Shown piece by piece: positions 8,435 through 15,975 of a stretch of 64,000 bases of DNA. The position numbers and the translations under genes were made by a program. The stretch is from Modestobacter italicus. GTDB taxonomy: Bacteria > Actinomycetota > Actinomycetes > Mycobacteriales > Geodermatophilaceae. A model generated the notes under the pieces. The model was given only the letters and a program-made list of their open reading frames with translations. It was not told the origin of the DNA and made no database searches. Each line of letters begins with the position of its first letter. The first letter of the stretch is position 1. The stretch covers positions 1 to 64,000 of the forward strand of contig NZ_JABGCJ010000008.1 of the NCBI RefSeq assembly GCF_019799965.1. The letters run 5' to 3'.

Positions 8435-9624
8435 CGCGCCGGGCCCACCGGGTCACCGGGGGACGGCGCGGCCGCCGGCTGGACCGGTCGGCGGCCCAGC
8501 GCGACGACCACGGCGGGGAACACGAGGACGGTGACCATGCCCGCGCCCACGAGGGCCGCGGCGTCATCGGGTGCCATCGTTCGGCTGCGCACGGCGATCT
8601 CGGTGAGCGCGACCAGCACCGGCAGCGCCGTCGCGCTGACCAGGGCGGCCTGGCAGCGTTCGCGCGGGGCGAGCACCCGGCGGTGGACCAGCAACACCGG
8701 GCCACCCCGCACCGCGAGCATCAGCACCAGGAAGAGCGCCAGCAGCAGCGGCGCGGCGGCGATCGCGGGCAGGTCCAGGCTCATCCCCGAGTAGACGAAG
8801 AACAGCGGGACGAAGAACCCGTACCCCACGGCGTCGAGCTTGGACTCCAGCTCCGGTGCGGCAGTGCCCACCCACCGCCGCAGCACGATCCCGGCCAGGA
8901 AGGCCCCCAGCACGGCGTCCAGGTGGAACCGGTCGGTGATCGCGACCAGTGTGAGCAGCAGCAGGACCGTGCCGCGCAGGGTGATCTGGACGGTCTCGTG
9001 CTGGCCCGCGCGGACGACGTCGGCCAGCCGGCTGCCCTCCCGGACCCCGTGGCGCAGCAGGCCGAGCAACACCGCCAGCGTGGCCACACCGGACAGGGAG
9101 ACCAGCGCGGCGCCCCGGCCCTGGCTGCCCAGGAAGACGGCGATGACGAGCACCGGCAACAGCTCACCGACCCCACCCGCGGCGAGCAGGTACGGCCCCA
9201 GCCGGCCACGGAGCAGGCCCTCCTCCCGGAGCACCGGCAGCAGCGTGCCCAGGGCTGTGGTGGTCAGCCCCAGCGCGACCGGGAGGAACGCCTGGACCAC
9301 CCCCGCCGCGGCGAGCGCACCCACCACGGCGGCGGCCAGGCCGAAGGAGATCGCCCAGGAGAGCAGGGCCCGCCGTCCGGCGTCCTGCCGGAACAGCCGC
9401 AGGTCGGTCTCGTAACCGGCCAGCAGGAAGACGAACCCGAGCCCGACGTCGGCGAGCACCCGCACGTCCGCCGGCGCCCCGAGCCCCAGCACGTGCGGCC
9501 CGATGACGATGCCGCCGACCAGCAGCAGCACCACCTGAGGCACCGGCAGCCGCGGGAGGAGGCCGACGAGCAGGGCCGCGAGCAGCGCCACCGCGGCCAC
9601 GGCGGCCAGGGTGTCGATCGACAC
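8431..9624 (-). CDS. CPA2-family monovalent cation/proton antiporter
   Basis: About 397 residues and 11-13 membrane helices, the membrane core of the KefB/NhaS-like CPA2 family; there is no RCK/TrkA-N cytoplasmic domain, so it is a short form. LVGGIVIGPHVLGL and FVFLLAGYETDLRLF near the N terminus are family hallmarks, and AFLAGIVLRRW lies in the second half. It should exchange K+ or Na+ for protons. The GTG at 9624 is chosen because GGAGG lies five bases upstream; a much longer frame continues but only as a shadow. It is the first gene of a two-gene operon with the DMT protein. Confidence 0.85.
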   Translation of the reverse strand: MSIDTLAAVAAVALLAALLVGLLPRLPVPQVVLLLVGGIVIGPHVLGLGAPADVRVLADVGLGFVFLLAGYETDLRLFRQDAGRRALLSWAISFGLAAAVVGALAAAGVVQAFLPVALGLTTTALGTLLPVLREEGLLRGRLGPYLLAAGGVGELLPVLVIAVFLGSQGRGAALVSLSGVATLAVLLGLLRHGVREGSRLADVVRAGQHETVQITLRGTVLLLLTLVAITDRFHLDAVLGAFLAGIVLRRWVGTAAPELESKLDAVGYGFFVPLFFVYSGMSLDLPAIAAAPLLLALFLVLMLAVRGGPVLLVHRRVLAPRERCQAALVSATALPVLVALTEIAVRSRTMAPDDAAALVGAGMVTVLVFPAVVVALGRRPVQPAAAPSPGDPVGPAR

Positions 9625-9682
9625 GACGTCCTCCACCGGCGCTCCCGTCGGCTCCCGCGGCCGGCGCCGCTGCGTGCTGTGG

Positions 9683-9715
9683 ATCGTGGCCGGAGTGCCT
9701 CCAACCCCGCTCCAA
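9683..9715 (-). promoter_or_regulatory. SARP-type composite promoter, copy 4
   Basis: Minus-strand reading: TTGGAGC-GGGG-TTGGAGG, 9 bp, CACGAT; 73 bp upstream of the antiporter GTG at 9624. Back to back with copy 5. Confidence 0.8.
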
Positions 9716-9756
9716 GAGCGAGGTCGGCCAACGGTGCCGCATCCAGTGCGCCGGAC

Positions 9757-9789
9757 TTGGACTCCCGTTGGAGCAGGGGAGGAGAGCGT
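9757..9789 (+). promoter_or_regulatory. SARP-type composite promoter, copy 5
   Basis: TTGGACT-CCCG-TTGGAGC, 9 bp, GAGCGT. The next supported start (9981) is 206 bp downstream, so this unit would have a long leader of nearly 190 nt. An in-frame ATG at 9825 opens an N-terminal extension, but it lacks a ribosome site. Confidence 0.65.
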
Positions 9790-9980
9790 CTGCGCGACCT
9801 GTTCGGCGGACCTGGAGCAGCTCGATGAGCACTGTGGAGCCACCTGGGCATGGCGCGCGCCGTGCCCAGCGGAGTCGGCGCGCGCGTCGGCCGGCCTGGA
9901 CCCATGGCTCGACCTCTGTTGCGCCTGACCACTCGCTGGCCCGACCCCGGGGGACACGCCGCCGGACCGAGGAGAGATCC

Positions 9981-10376
9981 ATGACGACCGCCACGGCCGG
10001 TACCCGGCCCTCCTCCACCGGCGCCGAGGTCGTCCTCGCCCTGGACGAGGCCCTGCTCGCCGACGGGCCGGCCGACGCCCGCTGGCTGCTGCACCGCGCG
10101 CTGCTCGGCGGGGCGCGCACCATCGTGGTCGACCTGCGGTGCGTCCGGTCGCTCCCCGGGCCGGCGCTCGCCGCCCTGCTGTGCGCACACCGCAGCTGCC
10201 GCGCCCGGGGTGGGGGCCTGGTCCTGCGCGACCCGGACCGGACGACCCGGGACACCCTGCGGCGCACGGGGCTGTGGCGCGTGCTGGAGGTGCAGGACGC
10301 CCGGGGAGGTGTGGCGGTCGCCAGCCGGACCCCGGAGCCGGGGTGGAGCGGCCGCGGGGACGGTGACCGGCCATGA
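9981..10376 (+). CDS. STAS-domain protein (anti-sigma factor antagonist-like)
   Basis: 131 residues. The centre has the STAS beta-alpha pattern: ARTIVVDLRCVRSLPGPALAALL followed by RARGGGLVLRD. In SpoIIAA-type antagonists the segment after the second strand carries a phosphorylatable Ser (DSSGL-like); here it reads SLPGPALAAL, so Ser is present one position early and switching by phosphorylation is uncertain. GGAGAG lies 10 bases before the ATG. The stop overlaps the next start by 4 bp (10373-10376). It could link the unit to stress sigma-factor control, which is inference. Confidence 0.75.
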   Translation: MTTATAGTRPSSTGAEVVLALDEALLADGPADARWLLHRALLGGARTIVVDLRCVRSLPGPALAALLCAHRSCRARGGGLVLRDPDRTTRDTLRRTGLWRVLEVQDARGGVAVASRTPEPGWSGRGDGDRP

Positions 10377-10987
10377 ACCCGTCCTCCTTCGTCCTCGGCC
10401 TCCTGCCGTGGATCGTCTTCACCGTCGTGGCCGACCGGCTCGCCGCCGACGCCGTGGCCTGGAGTGCCGTGCTCGCCGTGGCGATGACCGGCGCCGCGCT
10501 GGTCCGCGGCGTCCGGCAGCACGGTCCGACGGCCCTGGACGCGGTCTCCCTCGTCCTCTTCGCCGGCATCGCCGTCGCCGGCTTCGCCGGTGGTGCGGAC
10601 GTCGACGACTGGCTGGTCACCTGGGGTCGGCCGCTGGTGGGGGTCGTGCTCGGCCTGTACGTCCTGGCCACGGCCGCCTTCCGCCCCTTCACCGAGGAGT
10701 ACGCCCGCCTGTCCACCCCGCGCGAGGTGTGGGGATCGCCCACCTTCCGGTCGATCAACCGGGTCATCAGCACGGCGTGGGGCGCCGGTCTGGTCCTCAT
10801 CGGGGCGGCCGGGCTCCTGGTCACGGTGCTGGGCGAGCACGCCACCAGCCGCGACTCGGCGCACCTGCTCGAGCTGGCACTGAACTGGGTCGTGCCCATC
10901 GCCGTGGTCTGGGCGCTGGTCCGGTTCACCGGCGCCTTTCCCGACCGGGTCACCTCGCGCGCCCAGCAGGACCCTCACGCGGCCTGA
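10373..10987 (+). CDS. Small multi-pass membrane protein, unknown function
   Basis: 204 residues with about six hydrophobic helices. FRPFTEEYARLSTP and FRSINRVISTAWGAGLVLIGAAG in the middle resemble the intracellular-septation/DUF3159-like class of small actinobacterial membrane proteins only vaguely, so I leave it unnamed. Its ATG overlaps the STAS stop, so the two proteins are made together. A GC-rich imperfect hairpin at about 10997-11020 may end the transcript. Confidence 0.7.
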   Translation: MNPSSFVLGLLPWIVFTVVADRLAADAVAWSAVLAVAMTGAALVRGVRQHGPTALDAVSLVLFAGIAVAGFAGGADVDDWLVTWGRPLVGVVLGLYVLATAAFRPFTEEYARLSTPREVWGSPTFRSINRVISTAWGAGLVLIGAAGLLVTVLGEHATSRDSAHLLELALNWVVPIAVVWALVRFTGAFPDRVTSRAQQDPHAA

Positions 10988-11087
10988 GCGGCTCAGGGAC
11001 CGGCAGCCCGGCGGCTGGTCCCCCCGGCCGGCCGGACCGTGTCCAGCGGAGGGCCCAGTCCCACGGCGATGGGTGAGGGGCGGTCGC

Positions 11088-11120
11088 CTGGAGCGGCGTT
11101 GGAGGCACGGCCGCGAGGGT
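11088..11120 (+). promoter_or_regulatory. SARP-type composite promoter, copy 6
   Basis: CTGGAGC-GGCG-TTGGAGG, 9 bp, GAGGGT; 71 bp between the repeat pair and the GTG at 11177. The ribosome-site region (CAGGGGGAGCCCGTG) closely resembles that at 20293-20307, suggesting that this promoter and copy 8 are duplicates. Confidence 0.75.
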
Positions 11121-11176
11121 GACCGCACCGACCGCGCCGCCGCCGCGGCGCAGTCAGGACGACCCAGGGGGAGCCC

Positions 11177-14059
11177 GTGACGAGCGCGCCGGAGACCAGT
11201 GGTGGACGTGGGGGAGCAGGACGACAGCGGAGCCAGGCCTCCCCGTTCGGATCCGTGGGGCAGCACCACGTCGTGGTGCGGACAGCTGCAGACCCGCTGG
11301 CCCGTCCAGCACGGTCGGAGGAGGGACCCGCCGCGTCCTCGCGGGGCCGAGGCGAGCCTGCGCTCCTGTCGGCAGCCGTGCGGTCGGCCGGTGCCGGACG
11401 ACCGACCGTGCTGGTCGCCGAGGGCGGACCCGGGGTCGGCAAGACGAGCCTCCTCGACGACCTGGTCCAGCGCGCCCGCTCCTTCCGCCTGCTCGCCGCG
11501 GACGGGCTGGAGGAGGAGGACGTCCCCTTCGGGGTGCTGGCGCAGTGGGGCGTCGACGTCCGTCCGGTCCGGAGCGGCCGGCCTCTGTCGCGACTCGAAG
11601 CGGCCCGGTGCCTGCGGGACCTGGTCGACGCGGCCGCTGCGGACGGGCCGGTGCTCCTGCGCCTGGACGACCTGCACTGGGCTGACGCCCCCTCGATCGA
11701 GACGCTGACCTGGCTGCTGCGGCGCGTCCGTGACGCCCGGCTGCTGGTGGCCCTCGGGACCCGACCGCTGTCCCCAGGGCGGCACAGCGGGCTCCGACGC
11801 TGGCTGGGGGTCCCCGGGCACGCCACCCGGATCGAGCTCACCGGTCTCGACGAGGCGGCGGCACTGGCCCTCGTCCGTGCGCGCTGGCCGCGGGCGTCCG
11901 AGTCGTTGGCGCGCCGCCTGTGGCAGCACACCGGCGGCAACCCGCTGCACCTGACGGAGCTGCTCGACGAACAGGACCCGGAGAGCCTCTCGGACGTGCG
12001 GGTGCTGCCCGCGCCCGTGGAGTTCGCCAGCCGGCTGCGCGGGCGCCTCGAACGCCTCCCCGGCCCCGCGGTCGCCCTGGTCGAGGCGGCAGCGGTGCTG
12101 GGGCCCGGGTGGACGTCCCTGTACGGCGCGGCCGCCGTCGCGCAGGTGCAGCACGCGGTGGACGCGGCGGAGAGCCTGGTCGCCGAGGGGCTCCTCGAGC
12201 TGCGGGCGCACGCCGCGGAGCCGACCGTCCGGGTGGCGCACCCGCTCGTCCACGCGGCGACCTACCGGTGCATCCCTCCGCTCCGGCGCCAGGTGCTGCA
12301 CGCCCGCGCCGCGGGGACGGTGACCTCCTACGCCGCGGCCCTTGAGCACCGCGTCGCGGCCGCGGAGCGCTATGACGACGTGCTCGCCGCCGACCTGGAG
12401 TCGTACGCGTGCCACGTGCACCGGCAGGCCTCGTACCGCCTGGCCGCCCTGGCGCTGTACCGGGCCAGCGCGCTGACCGCCGATCCCGAGGAGCGCCAGC
12501 GACGGTGGCTGGACGCGGTCTTCGCCAGCGCCCTGGCCCGTGACCTGACCACCGTCCGCGCCGCCCAGCCCCAGGTCGGCCGCACCTCCGACGCCGGACG
12601 GCGGATCCTCGCGCAGGGCGTCCTGGCGCTCCTCACCGGACAGCTGGCCGAGGCCGCCGCCGTCCTGGAGGCGGGTGCTCGCGGGCCGGTCGGGGAGGGC
12701 GATCCGCTGACCCGCTACCGCACCGAGGTGCTGCTCGCCTGGTGCCGCACCGGTGCCGGCTGCGGGACCCACCTGGTCCTCGACGGGCTCGAGCGCGCCG
12801 ACTCCCTCGGCGTCGCCGACCCCGCGGTCGAGGCGTACCGCCTGTTCGCCCGCGGTCAGGCCACTGCCCGCGTGCACGGTCCCGGCGTCCTGCTCCGGGA
12901 GCTCGCCGAACTGCCTGAGCACCCCGCCGCGGTACCGGTCAGCGATGCCCCTGCCCTGGCCTGGCGCGGCGTCCTGCGTGCGCACACGGGGTTCCTGGAG
13001 GGTGCGGTCCGGGACCTGCGGGACGTCCAGCGCCGAGTCCGGGCGGGACACCCGGAGATCACCGACGGCGGGTTCCAGGGGGTCCTGGGCGTGGTCCACT
13101 GGCTGCGCGGGGAGTGGGATCTGGCGCGGGCCTGCTCCGGTCGCGTGCTCGACGTCCGTGCCGTCCCGGACGACGCCGCCGCACCGCTCGTGCTCAGCTG
13201 GGTCTCCCTCGCCGCGGCGTCCGCGGGGGACTTCGCCGAGGCGGACCGGCTGCTCGACCGGGCGACGTCGGAGCTGCGGGACACCCCCTGTCAGGAGGCG
13301 GTGCAGTGGCTCCTGGTGGCCGGCGTGGTCCGCGCGCACGCGGGCGGGTCCCCGGTGCAGCAGGCGGCGCTGCTGCCACGGATGCGGGCCGGCTGGCCGG
13401 GCGTCCCGCTGGCCGAGGGGTTCGTCGGGGCGCCGTGGCTGGTGCACGGCGCGCTCGCCGCGACGTGGGCCGGGGAGCTGTCCGAGGCCGAGCAGTTCCT
13501 CGCCCGGGCGTCCGACCCCCGGTCGCAGCCGGCCTGGGTGCCGGGCGCGGTCGCCTGGCTCCGCGGCCTGGTGGCCGAGACCCGCGGCGAGGCCACCCAG
13601 GCGCTGGCCCACCTGGCGACCGCCGTCGACCCGACCGTGCCCCAGCTGCCCCTCTACCGCGGTCACGCGTTGGTCGACCACGCGCGGTTGAGCCGGCGTC
13701 TCGGGAACGCCCCTGGGGCGCAGGCCTCGCTGCGCGCCGCCGCCGCCGTCTACCGCGACCTCGGGGCCGCGCCGTACGTCGAGCGGGTCGCCGCCCTGCT
13801 CGGCGGGCGGCCGGCTGACCGGGTCCGGGGTGCCGGCCACCCGGCCCTGACCGACCGGGAGCGGGACGTGCTGGCGCTGGTGACGGCCGGGATGAGCTAC
13901 GCGCAGATCTCCCGGGACCTGTTCATCACCCGCCGGACCGTGGGGTTCCACCTGTCGAACATCTACGCCAAGACCGGCGTCGCCTCCCGCCACGAACTGG
14001 GTGAACTCGTGCGCGGGGGCAGCTGCGGGACCGGGCACGGGGAACCGGTCGGGCCCTGA
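11177..14059 (+). CDS. LAL-type (large ATP-binding) LuxR-family transcriptional regulator
   Basis: 960 residues. An N-terminal AAA/STAND ATPase has a Walker A (GGPGVGKTS, about residues 82-90) and a Walker B-like LLRLDDLHWAD near 160. A long alpha-helical, TPR-like middle follows. The last 60 residues are a LuxR/GerE helix-turn-helix (LTDRERDVLALVTAGMSYAQ, then TRRTVGFHLSNIYAKTGV). This is the architecture of MalT/LAL activators, which oligomerise with ATP and an inducer. AGGGGGAG precedes the GTG. It lies inside the SARP-promoter cluster and has one itself, so it may be a second regulatory tier. It converges on the LamG genes 19 bp away. Confidence 0.9.
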   Translation: MTSAPETSGGRGGAGRQRSQASPFGSVGQHHVVVRTAADPLARPARSEEGPAASSRGRGEPALLSAAVRSAGAGRPTVLVAEGGPGVGKTSLLDDLVQRARSFRLLAADGLEEEDVPFGVLAQWGVDVRPVRSGRPLSRLEAARCLRDLVDAAAADGPVLLRLDDLHWADAPSIETLTWLLRRVRDARLLVALGTRPLSPGRHSGLRRWLGVPGHATRIELTGLDEAAALALVRARWPRASESLARRLWQHTGGNPLHLTELLDEQDPESLSDVRVLPAPVEFASRLRGRLERLPGPAVALVEAAAVLGPGWTSLYGAAAVAQVQHAVDAAESLVAEGLLELRAHAAEPTVRVAHPLVHAATYRCIPPLRRQVLHARAAGTVTSYAAALEHRVAAAERYDDVLAADLESYACHVHRQASYRLAALALYRASALTADPEERQRRWLDAVFASALARDLTTVRAAQPQVGRTSDAGRRILAQGVLALLTGQLAEAAAVLEAGARGPVGEGDPLTRYRTEVLLAWCRTGAGCGTHLVLDGLERADSLGVADPAVEAYRLFARGQATARVHGPGVLLRELAELPEHPAAVPVSDAPALAWRGVLRAHTGFLEGAVRDLRDVQRRVRAGHPEITDGGFQGVLGVVHWLRGEWDLARACSGRVLDVRAVPDDAAAPLVLSWVSLAAASAGDFAEADRLLDRATSELRDTPCQEAVQWLLVAGVVRAHAGGSPVQQAALLPRMRAGWPGVPLAEGFVGAPWLVHGALAATWAGELSEAEQFLARASDPRSQPAWVPGAVAWLRGLVAETRGEATQALAHLATAVDPTVPQLPLYRGHALVDHARLSRRLGNAPGAQASLRAAAAVYRDLGAAPYVERVAALLGGRPADRVRGAGHPALTDRERDVLALVTAGMSYAQISRDLFITRRTVGFHLSNIYAKTGVASRHELGELVRGGSCGTGHGEPVGP

Positions 14060-14078
14060 GGTCCGGACGGGCTCGCGG

Positions 14079-15920
14079 TCACTCGACGTAGAGGATCGAG
14101 CAGTAGTTCTCCCCGGTGTAGGCGCCGTAGTGCGTCTTGCCGGTGAGCTGGTCGTTCACCAGCGTCAGCTGCCGGGGGCCGATCTGCACCTGCTGCCGCA
14201 GCTGCGCGAGCGCGTGGCCGCCGCTGGTGACGGCGTCGTACCAGCCCTGCCCACCCTCCCCGCCCTCCTGGACGAGGAAGGAGTTGGCGCCGGCCACCGG
14301 GATGTCGCCGAGCACGGCGAAGGGCGGCGAGGAGTCCGACTGCACGTCGAGCACGTACCCGATGCCCTGGACGGGGTCCGTGTTCTGCAGGAAGAGGACC
14401 GCCGAGGACGCCAGGTCGTAGGTGACCGGACCGAAGACCGGGCTCGTGTCGTCCTCCACCGCACGCCTCGGGGGCAGGGTGCCCTGCGGGGCGCAGCCGG
14501 GAACGGCGTTGTAGAGGTACGTGATCTGCCAGGTGAGCGTCGCGTCGGTCGTGTTGAAGATCGTCAGCTGATGGGTCCTCCGCTGCGCGATCAGCTCGAT
14601 GATCGCCAGCGCGGCGGCGGCCACGGCCACGGCGACCCCGATGACCTCGACCACGGCCAGGGCGCCGAAGGCCGCCTCGAGTCCGATGCTGGCGGCGATG
14701 TCCTCCGATCCGGCGGCCGCCGCGGTGTCCACCGCGGCGGCCACCGTCTCGTCGCCGCCGGCGCCGGCCAGCGACCCGAGGTAGCGGGTCAGACCCGAGG
14801 AGACGGCGCCGGCGATCACCGCCGCCGCACCGGAGACCTCGCTCGCCTGGTCCGCGGCCACGGAGAGCCGCTGCGCGGAGAGCTCCTGCTGACCGACCGG
14901 GCCGGTCAGCAGGATGGCGATCGAGCCGGGCACGGTGACGGCGGAGCCGCTCCCGGGTGGCGGCGGACCGACCTGGACACGGACCTCCACGCTGCAGGAC
15001 CCCAGGGTGGCCCGGCGCACCACGTACCCGGGCCGGGGGAGGGGGCTGGTGAGGATGGTGCAGTCGTGCAGGTCGCCGGCGCCGCCGTCGACGAGGTTGA
15101 TCGGGGCGTTGCTGGTGGGGTCGAAGGTGGTGGCCAGGATCAGGCCTTGTTGGGTGAGGGCGGCCAGTTGGGTGGTGAGGGTGCCGTCGACGGCGGCGTA
15201 CTGGAGTTGCTGGATCTCCGGCCCGGTGCGGGCGGTGTGCCACAGGCGCAGGTCGAAGAGCTGGCCGGTGTAGCCGATGGCGTCGCCGAAGCCGGCGCCG
15301 ATCTGGCAGGGGCTGGTGGCGGGTTGGCCGGTGGGCATGGTGACCGGGGTGGGTTCGGTGGTGGGCTGGCCGTCTTTGTAGAAGGTGATCGTGCCGGCGT
15401 CGATGACGGCGGCGATGTGGTGCCAGGTGCCGTCGAGGACGGGGGTGGTGTCGGCGGAGGCGTGGGAGCCGCCGGTGCCGGTGGTGCTCCAGTAGAGGTG
15501 GATGCGGCTGTCGGTGTCGATGGACAGGCGGGGGGCGGCGCCGTCACCGGCCTGGCCGAGGTAGATGGTCTGGCCGCTGCCGGCGTCGGGGGTGGCCGAG
15601 GAGCTGATCCACACCTCGATGGTGGCCGCGTCGCTGCTGAGGGCGGACACGTCGACCGCCACGTCGGCCCAGCCGTTCGGGTCGGGGAACGACAGACACG
15701 ACCCCGTCGCCTGCACCGCGTCGGTGAAGGCCGATGCGCCCTGCGCCGTGATCTGGCTCAGCACGTCCTGGCGGGCGAGCTGCCCCTGGTAGTACTGGGC
15801 GACCCCGCTGCCGCCGAGCAGTGCTGATCGCATCGCCTGCTGGAAGGGCTCGTCCAGCACGGTCCAGGGGCCCGGTGCGGGGGTGGACGTGCTGGTGTCG
15901 CGGGAGACGGTGATGGCCAT
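14079..15920 (-). CDS. LamG-domain protein with membrane-active-like C-terminal half (paralogue A)
   Basis: 613 residues, no signal peptide. Order: a helical N terminus (1-70); a LamG/concanavalin-like jelly-roll (about 71-295), with WHHIAAVIDAGTITFYKDG and LWHTARTGPEIQQLQYA as signatures; a spacer and Ala-rich helices with a strongly hydrophobic stretch (GALAVVEVIGVAVAVAAAA near 430); and a C-terminal beta-rich domain (about 450-613) with SPVFGP, GANSF and YGAYTGENYCSILY. The last two parts are homologous to, but diverged from, those of the next gene, whereas the LamG part is identical. Helices plus a hydrophobic hairpin plus a beta domain recall pore-forming toxins, but no named family is recognised. 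AGGAGG lies 7 bases before the ATG. Confidence 0.8.
   Translation of the reverse strand: MAITVSRDTSTSTPAPGPWTVLDEPFQQAMRSALLGGSGVAQYYQGQLARQDVLSQITAQGASAFTDAVQATGSCLSFPDPNGWADVAVDVSALSSDAATIEVWISSSATPDAGSGQTIYLGQAGDGAAPRLSIDTDSRIHLYWSTTGTGGSHASADTTPVLDGTWHHIAAVIDAGTITFYKDGQPTTEPTPVTMPTGQPATSPCQIGAGFGDAIGYTGQLFDLRLWHTARTGPEIQQLQYAAVDGTLTTQLAALTQQGLILATTFDPTSNAPINLVDGGAGDLHDCTILTSPLPRPGYVVRRATLGSCSVEVRVQVGPPPPGSGSAVTVPGSIAILLTGPVGQQELSAQRLSVAADQASEVSGAAAVIAGAVSSGLTRYLGSLAGAGGDETVAAAVDTAAAAGSEDIAASIGLEAAFGALAVVEVIGVAVAVAAAALAIIELIAQRRTHQLTIFNTTDATLTWQITYLYNAVPGCAPQGTLPPRRAVEDDTSPVFGPVTYDLASSAVLFLQNTDPVQGIGYVLDVQSDSSPPFAVLGDIPVAGANSFLVQEGGEGGQGWYDAVTSGGHALAQLRQQVQIGPRQLTLVNDQLTGKTHYGAYTGENYCSILYVE
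15035..15707. repeat. 673-bp direct repeat encoding the LamG cassette, copy A
   Basis: Bases 15035-15707 and 17241-17913 read the same, at an offset of 2206 bp, with abrupt loss of similarity at both ends. The offset keeps the reading frame, so each copy encodes the same roughly 224-residue jelly-roll in its host gene. On the coding strand the cassette uses CAA for Gln several times and AAA for Lys, whereas its surroundings use CAG and AAG almost exclusively. Confidence 0.9.
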
Positions 15921-15975
15921 CGGTGGGCCTCCTGGGTGGGCGACGGGCCGTGTGCCGCTGCGGGAGGACCGCGCC

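Noticed and set aside
9164-14038. A 1624-codon open frame on the minus strand
   Set aside because: Antisense of the LAL regulator and its upstream genes; no domains and His/Gln/Arg-rich composition.
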